A DNA stretch of 64,000 bases from CAZQFS01 sp964592755 (lineage in GTDB: Bacteria > Hydrothermota > Tepidihabitantia > Tepidihabitantales > Tepidihabitantaceae): contig CAZQFS010000001.1 of assembly GCA_964592755.1 (NCBI GenBank), positions 1 to 64,000 on the forward strand, read 5' to 3'. The position numbers and the translations under genes were made by a program. The notes beneath the pieces are model-generated. The model ran no database searches, was not told the DNA's origin, and saw only the letters and a list, made by a program, of their open reading frames with translations. Below are positions 7,876 to 15,471 of the stretch, piece after piece; within the stretch, counting starts at the first letter, position 1; every line of letters starts with the position of its first letter.

Positions 7876-9569
7876 CGCGGCTCCGTGGGTTGCTCTCCGG
7901 CTGCGATTCTGCTCCACTGGTCGCGCAGGGTGACCGCGCGGTTGAAGACCGGCCGGCCCGGCGCCGAGTCAGGGTCACAGCAGAAGTACCCGAGTCGTTC
8001 GAACTGATAAAGCTCGCCCGGCCTTGCCTGGGTCAGCGAAGGCTCGAGCCGGCAGCCGCTCAGGACCTCAAGCGAGTTATGGGCGATGTTAGCGCGCCAG
8101 TCCTGCCCGGGTGGTGCGTCGTCCGGGTCCGGTCGGTTGAACAGGTGGCCGTACAGGCGGACCTCGGCGGCAATGGCGTGACGGGCTGAGACCCAGTGAA
8201 TCGTTGCCTTTACCTTTCTGCCGTCGGGCGCAGTGCCGCCCCTTGTATCCGGGTCGTAATGACACCGCAGCTCGGTCACCTCACCGGTCTTTGGGTCCTT
8301 CACCACGCCCGTGCACCGGACAAAATAGGCATAGCGCAGCCGGACCTCGCGTCCCGGTGCCAGTCGGTAGTATCTGGGCGGCGGTGATTCACGGAAGTCG
8401 TCCTGCTCGATGTAGATTTCGCGCCCGAAAGGTATCCGACGCATGCCCGCGCCAGGGTCTTCAGGGTTATTGACCGCGTCGAGCTCCTCCTCCGTATTCT
8501 CGGGGTAGTTTTCGATGATGACCCGGAGCGGCCGCAGCACCGCCATGACCCGGGGCGCATGTCGATTCATGTCCTCGCGCTGGCAGTGCTCGAGCAACTC
8601 ATAGTTGACCACGGTGTCGGCCTTGGCCACTCCAACCCGACGCAGGAACTCCCGAATCCCGGCCGGCGTGTAACCACGGCGCCGCATCCCGCAGAGCGTC
8701 GGCATTCGCGGGTCATCCCAGCCGGTCACGACGCCCTCCTCGACCAGTTCGAGCAGGCGGCGCTTGCTCATTACGGTGCAGGTCAGGTTGAGCCGGGCGA
8801 ACTCAATCTGGCGCGAAGGGAAGATTCCCAGCTCGCGGATGAACCACTCATAAAGGGGCCGGTGGTCTTCGAACTCCAGCGAGCAGAGCGAGTGAGTGAT
8901 GCGTTCGAGCGAGTCAGACTGACCGTGCGCCCAGTCATAGGTCGGGTAGATGCACCAGGTGTCGCCGGTGCGATGGTGCGGAACGTGGAGTATCCGGTAC
9001 ATCACCGGGTCACGCAGATTCAGATTGGGCGAGGCCATGTCTATTTTCGCCCGGAGGGTGCGGGAGCCGTCCGGGAACTCGCCCCGCCGCATCCGCTCAA
9101 ACAGCGCCAGATTCTCCTCCACTGTGCGGTTGCGAAAGGGACTGTCGCGACCCGGCTCGGTGAGTGTGCCGCGGTACTCGCGCACCTGCTCGCCCGACAG
9201 GTCGCAGACGTATGCCTTGCCGGCCTTGATGAGCTGCACCGCCCATTGATAGAGCTGCTCGAAGTAGTCGGAGGCGTAGTACTCCCGGTCCTGCCAGTCA
9301 TAGCCGAGCCAGTGAATGTCCTCTTTGATGGAGTCGACATAGGAAGTCTCTTCCCTGGTCGGATTGGTGTCGTCGAAGCGGAGGTTGCACTTGCCCCCGT
9401 ACCGCTCGGCCATGCCGAAGTCAATGCTTAGAGCCTTGGCGTGGCCGATGTGCAGCCTGCCGTTAGGCTCGGGTGGAAACCTGGTCCGGACGCAGTCGAA
9501 CCGCCCGGCCGCCAGGTCTGCCTCAATCGTCTCTTCGATGAAACTGCGACCTGTCTTCTCATCACTCAT
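7872..9569 (-). CDS. glnS: Glutaminyl-tRNA synthetase
   Basis: This 565-residue class I synthetase attaches glutamine to tRNA-Gln. The RFPPEPNGRLHIGHAKAL block (HIGH motif near residue 42) and VMSKRRLLELV (KMSKS equivalent near residue 266), with the DDPRMPT segment after it, are typical of GlnRS rather than GluRS. The C-terminal half has the two beta-barrel anticodon-binding domains (RYAYFVRCTGVVKD region). It starts three bases after the gltX stop. A dedicated GlnRS implies direct glutaminylation of tRNA-Gln, not the GatCAB amidation route. Confidence 0.95.
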   Translation of the reverse strand: MSDEKTGRSFIEETIEADLAAGRFDCVRTRFPPEPNGRLHIGHAKALSIDFGMAERYGGKCNLRFDDTNPTREETSYVDSIKEDIHWLGYDWQDREYYASDYFEQLYQWAVQLIKAGKAYVCDLSGEQVREYRGTLTEPGRDSPFRNRTVEENLALFERMRRGEFPDGSRTLRAKIDMASPNLNLRDPVMYRILHVPHHRTGDTWCIYPTYDWAHGQSDSLERITHSLCSLEFEDHRPLYEWFIRELGIFPSRQIEFARLNLTCTVMSKRRLLELVEEGVVTGWDDPRMPTLCGMRRRGYTPAGIREFLRRVGVAKADTVVNYELLEHCQREDMNRHAPRVMAVLRPLRVIIENYPENTEEELDAVNNPEDPGAGMRRIPFGREIYIEQDDFRESPPPRYYRLAPGREVRLRYAYFVRCTGVVKDPKTGEVTELRCHYDPDTRGGTAPDGRKVKATIHWVSARHAIAAEVRLYGHLFNRPDPDDAPPGQDWRANIAHNSLEVLSGCRLEPSLTQARPGELYQFERLGYFCCDPDSAPGRPVFNRAVTLRDQWSRIAAGEQPTEPR

Positions 9570-9572
9570 TGT

Positions 9573-11159
9573 CTACTCCCTTCCTGCCGCCAGGGCCAGG
9601 TCTATCCGGCGCAGGCAGCGCTCGCGGCCGAGAATCGCCAGCGTGTCGAACATCCCGAACCCGACCGGCTTGCCGGTGACCGCGACGCGCAGGGCATGGA
9701 TGACCTGACCGACCTTGATTCCCTCCGCCGCGACGAACTCCTGCAGCAGTTGCTCCAGGGCGGGCGCGTCAAACGACGCCACCAGAGCAAGCCGGTCGCG
9801 GAATCGCCGGACCAGGTTCGCGGCTTCAGGCTTGCCCAGTTCACGGCGGAGCGCCGACTCGTCGCGGACAAGCTGCTCGTCGGGCACGAAGAAGTCGGCA
9901 TAGTCGAGGATATCACAGGCAACCTTGATGCGGTCACCCGCTGCCGCGACAATGCGGGCAATCGTCGCCAGCGTGTCCGCGGTGTCGGACGCGAGTCCGG
10001 CCTGGACCACAAACCCCAGACAGAGCCGGGCGCGGTCCAGAACCGGAGTCGCCAGCATCCGCCGCACCTGGAAAGACAGCAGTTTGTCGGCATCGAAGCT
10101 AGCCGGGGAGCGGATGACGCGTTCCAGAGAAAACGCCCGAATCAGCTCCTCGCGCTCAAGCTCCTCGGTTTTGTCGTCGAGCGCCCAGCCGAGCAGCGCC
10201 ACATAGTTCAGCAGCGCCTCGGGCAGGAAACCGATACGCTCGTAGAAGCCGACGACCACCGGGTTGAACAACTCGGGCTCAGCCGTGATACCCAGCGCAC
10301 GAACGACCTTGGTTCCGCGGGCCATCAGCTCGGCGAAGGCCTTCTGTTTCAGGTATTGCGCAAGCCGGCGCTTGCTCAGCTTGTTCCTGCTGCCCGGCTC
10401 GGCGACGAACGGCAGATGCGCAAACCGGGGCAGCGGCGCGCCGAGCGCCTGAAGGATGAATACCTGTCGGGCGGTATTCGACAGATGCTCCTCGGCTCGA
10501 ATGACGTGGCTGATGGCCATGTCCCGGTCATCAACTATACTGGCGAGGTGATACAGCACGGTCCCGTCGGCCCGCTGAATCACATGATCCTGCTCTCTGG
10601 CCCACTCGAACCGCACCGGGCCGCGGATAAGGTCGTCCACGACCAGCACGCCCTCAGTCGGCATCTTCAGCCGGACCACGGCCTTGCGCCCCTGGGCCTC
10701 GAACCGGGCCCGCTCCGACTCGGTCTCGGCCATCCACCTCCGGCTGTACCGGAACACGCCCTGCTTGCCGTCGATGGTTGCTCTGCGCTCGGCCTCGATT
10801 TCGTCGGGAGTTGCGTAGTCGTGGTAGGCGTATCCTGACGCGAGCAGTTGCTCAACTGCCGCACGGTGGAATCTGGTGCGGCCCGACTGGTAGTAAGGTT
10901 CGTGCGGGCCCCCGACCAGCGGCCCTTCATCCCAGTCAATGCCCAGCCAGCGCAGACTCCTGAAGATGGGTTCCAGAGTCTCTGGCTGGTTGCGCTGTGT
11001 GTCGGTGTCGTCGATTCTCAGGATGAAACTCCCGCCGTGGCGGCGGGCAAAGAGCCAGTTGTAGAGCGCGGTTCTGACCGAGCCGATGTGCATCGCCCCG
11101 GTTGGCGACGGCGCAATCCGGACGCGCACCGGAGTTTCGGACTCCAGCTCAGCACCCAT
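9573..11159 (-). CDS. gltX: Glutamyl-tRNA synthetase
   Basis: This 528-residue class I enzyme charges tRNA-Glu. It shows RIAPSPTGAMHIGSVRTALY (HIGH motif near residue 22), the family block LFARRHGGSFILRIDDTD and KLSKRRL (KMSKS equivalent near residue 260). The C-terminal anticodon-binding helical domain is complete. The ATG lies only seven bases downstream of the 3' end of tRNA-Ser(GCT), with no Shine-Dalgarno between. The gene must therefore be read from a tRNA-mRNA transcript, and tRNA 3' processing would leave an almost leaderless message. Confidence 0.95.
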   Translation of the reverse strand: MGAELESETPVRVRIAPSPTGAMHIGSVRTALYNWLFARRHGGSFILRIDDTDTQRNQPETLEPIFRSLRWLGIDWDEGPLVGGPHEPYYQSGRTRFHRAAVEQLLASGYAYHDYATPDEIEAERRATIDGKQGVFRYSRRWMAETESERARFEAQGRKAVVRLKMPTEGVLVVDDLIRGPVRFEWAREQDHVIQRADGTVLYHLASIVDDRDMAISHVIRAEEHLSNTARQVFILQALGAPLPRFAHLPFVAEPGSRNKLSKRRLAQYLKQKAFAELMARGTKVVRALGITAEPELFNPVVVGFYERIGFLPEALLNYVALLGWALDDKTEELEREELIRAFSLERVIRSPASFDADKLLSFQVRRMLATPVLDRARLCLGFVVQAGLASDTADTLATIARIVAAAGDRIKVACDILDYADFFVPDEQLVRDESALRRELGKPEAANLVRRFRDRLALVASFDAPALEQLLQEFVAAEGIKVGQVIHALRVAVTGKPVGFGMFDTLAILGRERCLRRIDLALAAGRE

Positions 11160-11166
11160 AGTTCAG

Positions 11167-11255
11167 CGGAGAGGGAGGGATTCGAACCCTCGACACAGTG
11201 TTACCCGTGTAACCGCTTAGCAAGCGATCGCCTTCGACCACTCGGCCACCTCTCC
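11167..11255 (-). tRNA. tRNA-Ser(GCT)
   Basis: Class II tRNA of 89 bases on the minus strand. The acceptor stem GGAGAGG pairs with CCTCTCC, the anticodon loop CTTGCTAAG carries GCT, a long variable arm follows, and the T-arm is GAGGG-TTCGAAT-CCCTC. The discriminator is G and CCA is not encoded. Confidence 0.95.
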
Positions 11256-11267
11256 GGGATCTGAGTA

Positions 11268-11354
11268 CGGAGGGCGCAGGATTCGAACCCGCAAGACCCA
11301 TCGCTGAGTCGGCAGATTTCAAGTCTGCTGCCTTACCAGTTAGGCTAGCCCTCC
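11268..11354 (-). tRNA. tRNA-Ser(TGA)
   Basis: Class II tRNA of 87 bases on the minus strand. The acceptor GGAGGGC pairs with GCCCTCC, the anticodon loop CTTGAAA carries TGA, and the T-arm contains GGTTCGAATCC. The discriminator is G and CCA is not encoded. It is the first gene of the tRNA-Ser/gltX/glnS transcript, twelve bases upstream of tRNA-Ser(GCT). Confidence 0.94.
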
Positions 11355-11382
11355 GATTCACAGGCACCCCTGCCCGCCTCCT

Positions 11383-11411
11383 ACTCTAGAGGATTCGGTC
11401 GGGCAAGTCAA
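11383..11411 (-). promoter_or_regulatory. Promoter of the tRNA-Ser/gltX/glnS operon
   Basis: Minus-strand TTGACT (11411-11406), 17-base spacer and TAGAGT (11388-11383), about 28 bases upstream of tRNA-Ser(TGA). Confidence 0.6.
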
Positions 11412-11514
11412 CACAGGAGCCAATGCCGGCGGCCACGGAACGCATCCCGTGCGGACGCCAGTGGCAGGTTCTTGACGCTGGTGAGTTCTGTAGTTCAATG
11501 GACTGAGAGCCGGT

Positions 11515-12357
11515 CTAGCGGGTGACGACCAGCCGACCGGCTTGAACCTCGGTTCCGCGCTGGAGCTGATAGGTGTATGTGCCGGCCGGTGCCCCGGTCC
11601 CGTCATCCGCGGTGCCGTCCCACCGGACGTTGTATCTACCGGCCGGCAGTGTTGCGCCAACCAGCGTGCGCACGGCCCGGCCGGCCTGGTCATAGACCTC
11701 AAGGCGGACCTGCGTGGTGCGGCTCAGCTCGAACCGCACCCAGGCCGGACCAGACAGGACCGAAGGCAGGGCGACCGGCGCAGCATGCCTGAGCGCATAC
11801 TCGGGTCCGGCATCAGCGCCGACGCCGACATGGCCGTAAACCTCGACGTAACCCCAGCCACCGCTGTAGTCGTAGCGGGTGATGATGACTTCGTGCTTGC
11901 CGTCTCCATCCACATCATCCACCGATGCGGTGCCGGTGAACCCGGCCAGCTCCGCGCTCTCCCATTCAAGCTGCCTTGTCGCGGCATCGTAGACCCTGAC
12001 TTTCCCGGACCAGGTCTGCCCGCCTACTCGGTACGCAGTCATGACCACCTCGCCCGACGGGTCGCCGTCCATGTTGACCGGTTTGACCAACCCGTCGCCG
12101 TCCACGTCGCGCGGAGTTGCGAGAAGAGGGTAGGTGTAGCTGCCGAAACTGACGGTCCACCATGGAGTGTAGCCGCGATAGACGACGATACGGCCCGAGT
12201 CCCTGGTCCACAAGTTGGGTACGCCGTCGTCATCAACGTCGTAGCCGTAGCTTGCGCCCCAGGCATACGTCCCCAGGTTGCCGCTCTGCCACTCACGCTG
12301 GAACTGAGCGCGCGCCGCGCTCAGGACAAGAAGGATGACAAGACTGGTCGTTCTCAC
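11515..12357 (-). CDS. Secreted VCBS/FG-GAP repeat protein with C-terminal FlgD-like Ig domain
   Basis: This 280-residue exported protein has three parts. A signal peptide (MRTTSLVILLVLSAARAQ) is followed by repeats with calcium-binding-like loops (DVDDDGVPNLW, DVDGDGLVKPVNMDGD, DVDGDGKHEVI) as in VCBS/FG-GAP proteins. The last ~80 residues form a FlgD-type Ig domain (YDQAGRAVRTLVGATLPAG, then WDGTADDGTG). Such tails act as sorting or structural domains in FCB and related candidate phyla. The start is GTG at 12357, six bases after a TATAAT box, so the mRNA is predicted to be leaderless. The long N-terminal extension of the open frame is rejected because it lies upstream of this promoter. Confidence 0.85.
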   Translation of the reverse strand: MRTTSLVILLVLSAARAQFQREWQSGNLGTYAWGASYGYDVDDDGVPNLWTRDSGRIVVYRGYTPWWTVSFGSYTYPLLATPRDVDGDGLVKPVNMDGDPSGEVVMTAYRVGGQTWSGKVRVYDAATRQLEWESAELAGFTGTASVDDVDGDGKHEVIITRYDYSGGWGYVEVYGHVGVGADAGPEYALRHAAPVALPSVLSGPAWVRFELSRTTQVRLEVYDQAGRAVRTLVGATLPAGRYNVRWDGTADDGTGAPAGTYTYQLQRGTEVQAGRLVVTR

Positions 12358-12363
12358 AGCGCA

Positions 12364-12392
12364 ATTATATGACACGCAGCCGGGCTGTCCAA
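12364..12392 (-). promoter_or_regulatory. Promoter giving a predicted leaderless mRNA (VCBS protein)
   Basis: Minus-strand TTGGAC (12392-12387), exactly 17 bases, then TATAAT (12369-12364). Six bases separate the -10 box from the GTG start at 12357, so transcription should begin at or next to the start codon. Confidence 0.75.
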
Positions 12393-12463
12393 CTCGGCGA
12401 CGCGGTCTGGACCGGATGCAGCAAAGCCTGCATGGGCCACACGTTGCTCCTGGAAGCCTGTCG

Positions 12464-12492
12464 TTGACTTCGCCGCGGCGGGGTTGGATAAT
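12464..12492 (+). promoter_or_regulatory. Promoter giving a predicted leaderless mRNA (beta-helix protein)
   Basis: TTGACT (12464-12469), 17 bases, GATAAT (12487-12492), then five bases to the GTG at 12498. It is divergent from the promoter at 12364-12392, with about 70 bases between the two -35 boxes. Confidence 0.75.
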
Positions 12493-12497
12493 ACTGC

Positions 12498-13295
12498 GTG
12501 GCCTGTTTCCGAACAACACCAGCCGTCACCCTTGTGCTCCTCGGACTGACGTTGTTTGTCCGCTGTCCGGCACCGGCAGTGCTGCCGGTGACGCCGCCCG
12601 CCGCCGACATCGTAGTGGCCGCTGACGGCAGCGGGAACTGCCAGACCATCGGCGAAGCGGTGAGTCGTGCCGCACCGGGCAGTGTCATTCTGGTCAAGCC
12701 CGGGGTATACTACGAGCAGGTCCGCCTCGAAGGCGCCGGACCCATCACCCTGCTTGGCCTCGACCCTTTGACCACGGTCATAGACGCCGTTCACCGGTAC
12801 GCCGCGGTCGAAGTCCGTTCCGACAGCAACCGCATCTCCGGACTGACCTTGAGAAATGCAGACTCACATGGAGTCTGGGTCAGAGACGGCCATCAGACCA
12901 TAATCAACTGCCTTGTCGTGCGCAACGGTGAGCGCGGCGTCTATCTCAGCGCCATGGCCGGTAACGCCTCGGCATTCATCAGCCACTGCACGATTGCCGA
13001 CAACGGCGAGACCGGCATCTATGCTGCCCGGGACAGCGCGGGCGTGGTCGTAAGAGACTGCATCATCGCGTTCAATCCACGTGGCATCGCCACCGACCAG
13101 AACACCGGCAGGATGACTGTGCAGCGCAACTGCGTGTTCAGCCAGTCGCAGAACTTCGACCGCGTAACACCGGGTGACAGCAACATCCTGCAGGACCCGT
13201 GTTTCGTCAGCCGCGAGCGCGATGACTACCGCCTGGCCAGAAACTCACCGTGCCGCAGAACCGGCAACCAGCCCGCCAACATCGGCTGTTTCTGA
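12498..13295 (+). CDS. Exported right-handed beta-helix repeat protein
   Basis: This 265-residue protein starts at GTG and has a hydrophobic N-terminal segment (TPAVTLVLLGLTLFVRC), possibly a lipoprotein-like or classical signal. The body resembles the pectin-lyase-like/NosD fold: GNCQTIGEAVSRAAPGSVIL, then short coils with repeated N-x-x-I/V ladders (GLTLRNADSHGVWVRDG, NCLVVRNGERGVYL, HCTIADNGETGIYA, DCIIAFNPRGIAT). These proteins bind or cleave polysaccharides. Pectinesterase-type catalytic residues are not evident, so the enzyme activity is open. It ends with the family's usual DPCFV...DYRLARNSPC.. close, so it looks complete. Confidence 0.82.
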   Translation: MACFRTTPAVTLVLLGLTLFVRCPAPAVLPVTPPAADIVVAADGSGNCQTIGEAVSRAAPGSVILVKPGVYYEQVRLEGAGPITLLGLDPLTTVIDAVHRYAAVEVRSDSNRISGLTLRNADSHGVWVRDGHQTIINCLVVRNGERGVYLSAMAGNASAFISHCTIADNGETGIYAARDSAGVVVRDCIIAFNPRGIATDQNTGRMTVQRNCVFSQSQNFDRVTPGDSNILQDPCFVSRERDDYRLARNSPCRRTGNQPANIGCF

Positions 13296-13566
13296 ACGCG
13301 CTCCGACAGCTCCGGTTCTGCATTCTCTCTGTCGCTGTAAGTATTTGATAATAAATGTCATATGTGACAGCCAGCCGATTCTTCCTGACCGTCTGGCTTG
13401 ATAACCATTTAGCAGCCAGGACCTCGGTTCTCGGAGGGGGTCTATCGTGCTAACCCGATGTAGGCCAATAACCTAGCAAGACAGCCCGCCTTACGCATTC
13501 TTTGCCGTGTCGTTCCGGCAGCGTAACTCTTTATTTTTCAAGAGGTAATCTACGCACTGAATTATC

Positions 13567-13594
13567 TTGACAGCCTCGTCAGGGGTCTTATCCT
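13567..13594 (+). promoter_or_regulatory. Promoter in the spacer upstream of cysS
   Basis: Consensus TTGACA (13567-13572), 16 bases, TATCCT (13589-13594). No convincing ORF follows, so it probably drives the candidate RNA at 13601-13780. Confidence 0.45.
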
Positions 13595-13600
13595 ATTGTG

Positions 13601-13780
13601 CGGTGGTGGTCGGCTGTCGCCAGCCGGTCACGTCTTCCCACCGCCAGCCTCGAGAACAGATACCGGCCGGCCGATAGATGGCTCCCGACCGGCATGGGAT
13701 GCAGATTACCTCTGCGCGGGCTTCATCAAGGAACCATCGACCTCCTTTGTCTGCGCCCCGGTGGAAGCCGGGGCGCCTGT
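13601..13780 (+). ncRNA. Candidate structured small RNA of unknown class
   Basis: The 610-bp spacer between the beta-helix gene and cysS has no ORF with coding character. A TTGACA promoter would start transcription near 13601. The first ~50 bases fold into a hairpin (GCGGTGG with CCACCGC, enclosing CGGCTG with CAGCCG). The segment ends with a perfect 9-bp GC hairpin at 13753-13776 (GCGCCCCGG, TGGAAG loop, CCGGGGCGC) followed by a weak T-rich stretch, like a terminator. I could not match it to 6S, SRP, tmRNA, RNase P or a known riboswitch. The rest of the spacer (13296-13560) shows only a short TGTCA-TATG-TGACA inverted repeat. Confidence 0.3.
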
Positions 13781-13866
13781 TGTTGCGGGCAACCTGTGGG
13801 CTGCTTGATGGCCGGGGCATGGGCCGGCGTGTCAGCAGCGCTGTCTGACTTCCTTGCCGCGCCGGT

Positions 13867-13895
13867 TTGACGTCGCGGCCCGGCGCTGCTACAAT
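13867..13895 (+). promoter_or_regulatory. cysS promoter
   Basis: TTGACG (13867-13872), 17 bases, TACAAT (13890-13895). The ATG of cysS is ten bases further on, so the 5' leader would be only three to four bases and there is no Shine-Dalgarno. Confidence 0.7.
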
Positions 13896-13905
13896 CGCGT
13901 AACCG

Positions 13906-15291
13906 ATGAAGCTGTTCAACACCCTCACGCGTCGCAAAGAAGAATTGAGACCGCTGAATCCCGGCCGGGTCGGCATCTACACGTGCGGGCCAACCGTGTA
14001 CATGTTCGCCCACGTCGGTAACTTCCGTGCCTACGTCTTTGCCGACACGTTGCGCCGCGTGCTTGAGTACCTCGGGTTCGAAGTGAGACACGTGATGAAC
14101 GTGACCGACGTCGGTCACCTCACGTCCGACGAGGACACCGGCGAGGACAAGCTGGAGAAGGGGGCGCGGGCAGAGGGCAAGACGCCCGAGGAGATAGCTC
14201 GGTTCTACGAAGCCGCATTCTGGGCCGACTCGGACCGGCTGAACATCCTGCGACCGCACGTTGTCTGCCGCGCCACTGACCACATCCCGGACATGATTGA
14301 ACTTATCCGCCGCATCGAGGCGAACGGCTTTGCCTACCGGACCAGTGTCGGCCTGATATTCGACACTGCGAAGTACCCTGACTACTCACAACTGGCCCGC
14401 CTCAACCTGGACGAGCAGCAGTTCGGCGCGCGCGTCAGCGTTGACCCTGAGCGCCGCAGTCCGGCTGACTTTGCCCTGTGGATTACGAATCAGCCAAACC
14501 ACCTGATGCAGTGGGACTCTCCCTGGGGCCGCGGGTTTCCCGGCTGGCACGTCGAGTGTTCGGCCATGTCAATCAGGTATCTGGGAGAGCGATTCGACAT
14601 CCACACCGGCGGCATCGACCACATCCCGGTCCATCACACCAACGAACGGGCCCAGAACTTTGCGGCCACCGGCCATGAAGTGGTCGCGTACTGGATGCAC
14701 AATGCGTTTCTCACTGTCGGCGACGCCCGCATGGGCAAGTCTGAGGGTAATCTCGTGACCCTAGATGAGCTTGCGGCAAAGGGCATCAGCCCGGCTGATT
14801 TCCGGTATCTCTGCCACACCGCTTTGTACCGGATGCCTTTGAGCTTCACTGCCGAGTCGCTCCGGAGCGCCCAGAACTCCCTGCGCGGCCTGGTGGATTT
14901 CGGCCGCGCTGCCCGGGCGTGGCCTGACGGCGACGACTCATGGCTTGCTCCCTGGCGCGAGGAGTTCCGCGCCTCGATTGCCGACGACCTGAATGTGCCC
15001 CAGGCTCTGGCCGTGGTGTGGAACGTGGTGCGTGAGGCCAACCGCCGACAGGAACGCAGTGCCTGGGACGCGGTCATCGAATTCGACCGGGTGCTGGGAC
15101 TGGGCCTGAAGCGCCTGGTGGCCGAGTCCGCCGCCGCTCCCGACGAAGTGCAGCAGCTTGTGGAACAGCGGCAGGCTGCCCGCAAAGCCCGCAACTGGGC
15201 CGAGTCCGACCGGCTGCGTGACCGTATCGCCGAACTCGGCTTCCTGGTGGAAGACACGCCGCAGGGCCCGCGCCTCAAGCCGCGTCCTTGA
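13906..15291 (+). CDS. cysS: Cysteinyl-tRNA synthetase
   Basis: This 461-residue class I synthetase charges tRNA-Cys. It has the zinc/cysteine-binding CGPTVYMFAHVGN block (Cys27 plus HVGN as HIGH motif), VMNVTDVGHLTS, PGWHVECSAM with the second zinc ligand, and the KMSKS equivalent ARMGKSEGNLV near residue 275. The C-terminal DALR-like helical domain ends in LVEDTPQGPRLK, typical of the family. Length is normal. The short leader implies near-leaderless translation. Confidence 0.95.
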   Translation: MKLFNTLTRRKEELRPLNPGRVGIYTCGPTVYMFAHVGNFRAYVFADTLRRVLEYLGFEVRHVMNVTDVGHLTSDEDTGEDKLEKGARAEGKTPEEIARFYEAAFWADSDRLNILRPHVVCRATDHIPDMIELIRRIEANGFAYRTSVGLIFDTAKYPDYSQLARLNLDEQQFGARVSVDPERRSPADFALWITNQPNHLMQWDSPWGRGFPGWHVECSAMSIRYLGERFDIHTGGIDHIPVHHTNERAQNFAATGHEVVAYWMHNAFLTVGDARMGKSEGNLVTLDELAAKGISPADFRYLCHTALYRMPLSFTAESLRSAQNSLRGLVDFGRAARAWPDGDDSWLAPWREEFRASIADDLNVPQALAVVWNVVREANRRQERSAWDAVIEFDRVLGLGLKRLVAESAAAPDEVQQLVEQRQAARKARNWAESDRLRDRIAELGFLVEDTPQGPRLKPRP

Positions 15292-15315
15292 CTTGGCGCG
15301 GCCTTATTCTATCAT
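15288..15315 (+). promoter_or_regulatory. Promoter of tRNA-Ile/sppA
   Basis: TTGACT (15288-15293), 16 bases, TATCAT (15310-15315). The -35 box overlaps the last codons of cysS. A strong hairpin lies between this promoter and the tRNA. Confidence 0.55.
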
Positions 15316-15331
15316 TACCGTCGCGGGTTGA

Positions 15332-15376
15332 GGTTCAGGGCCTTGGCTCAGATTCCCGTATCCAAGGCCTTGAACC
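15332..15376 (+). repeat. 15-bp inverted repeat between promoter and tRNA-Ile
   Basis: Arms at 15332-15346 and 15362-15376 pair over 15 bp with a single G.U and a 15-base loop. No T-run follows. It could be a cysS terminator read through for the tRNA, an attenuator, or an RNase processing site in the tRNA leader. Confidence 0.7.
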
Positions 15377-15388
15377 CTTACCGCATCC

Positions 15389-15461
<73 letters not shown>

Positions 15462-15471
15462 TCTCCTTCCC

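Noticed and set aside
11566..12519. Longer N-terminus (334 residues) for the VCBS protein
   Set aside because: The extra 54 codons lie upstream of the -10 box and would place the signal peptide internally.
13296..13560. TGTCA-TATG-TGACA as a CRP-type operator
   Set aside because: The half-site and spacing do not match a CRP/FNR consensus, and no promoter or gene is linked to it.
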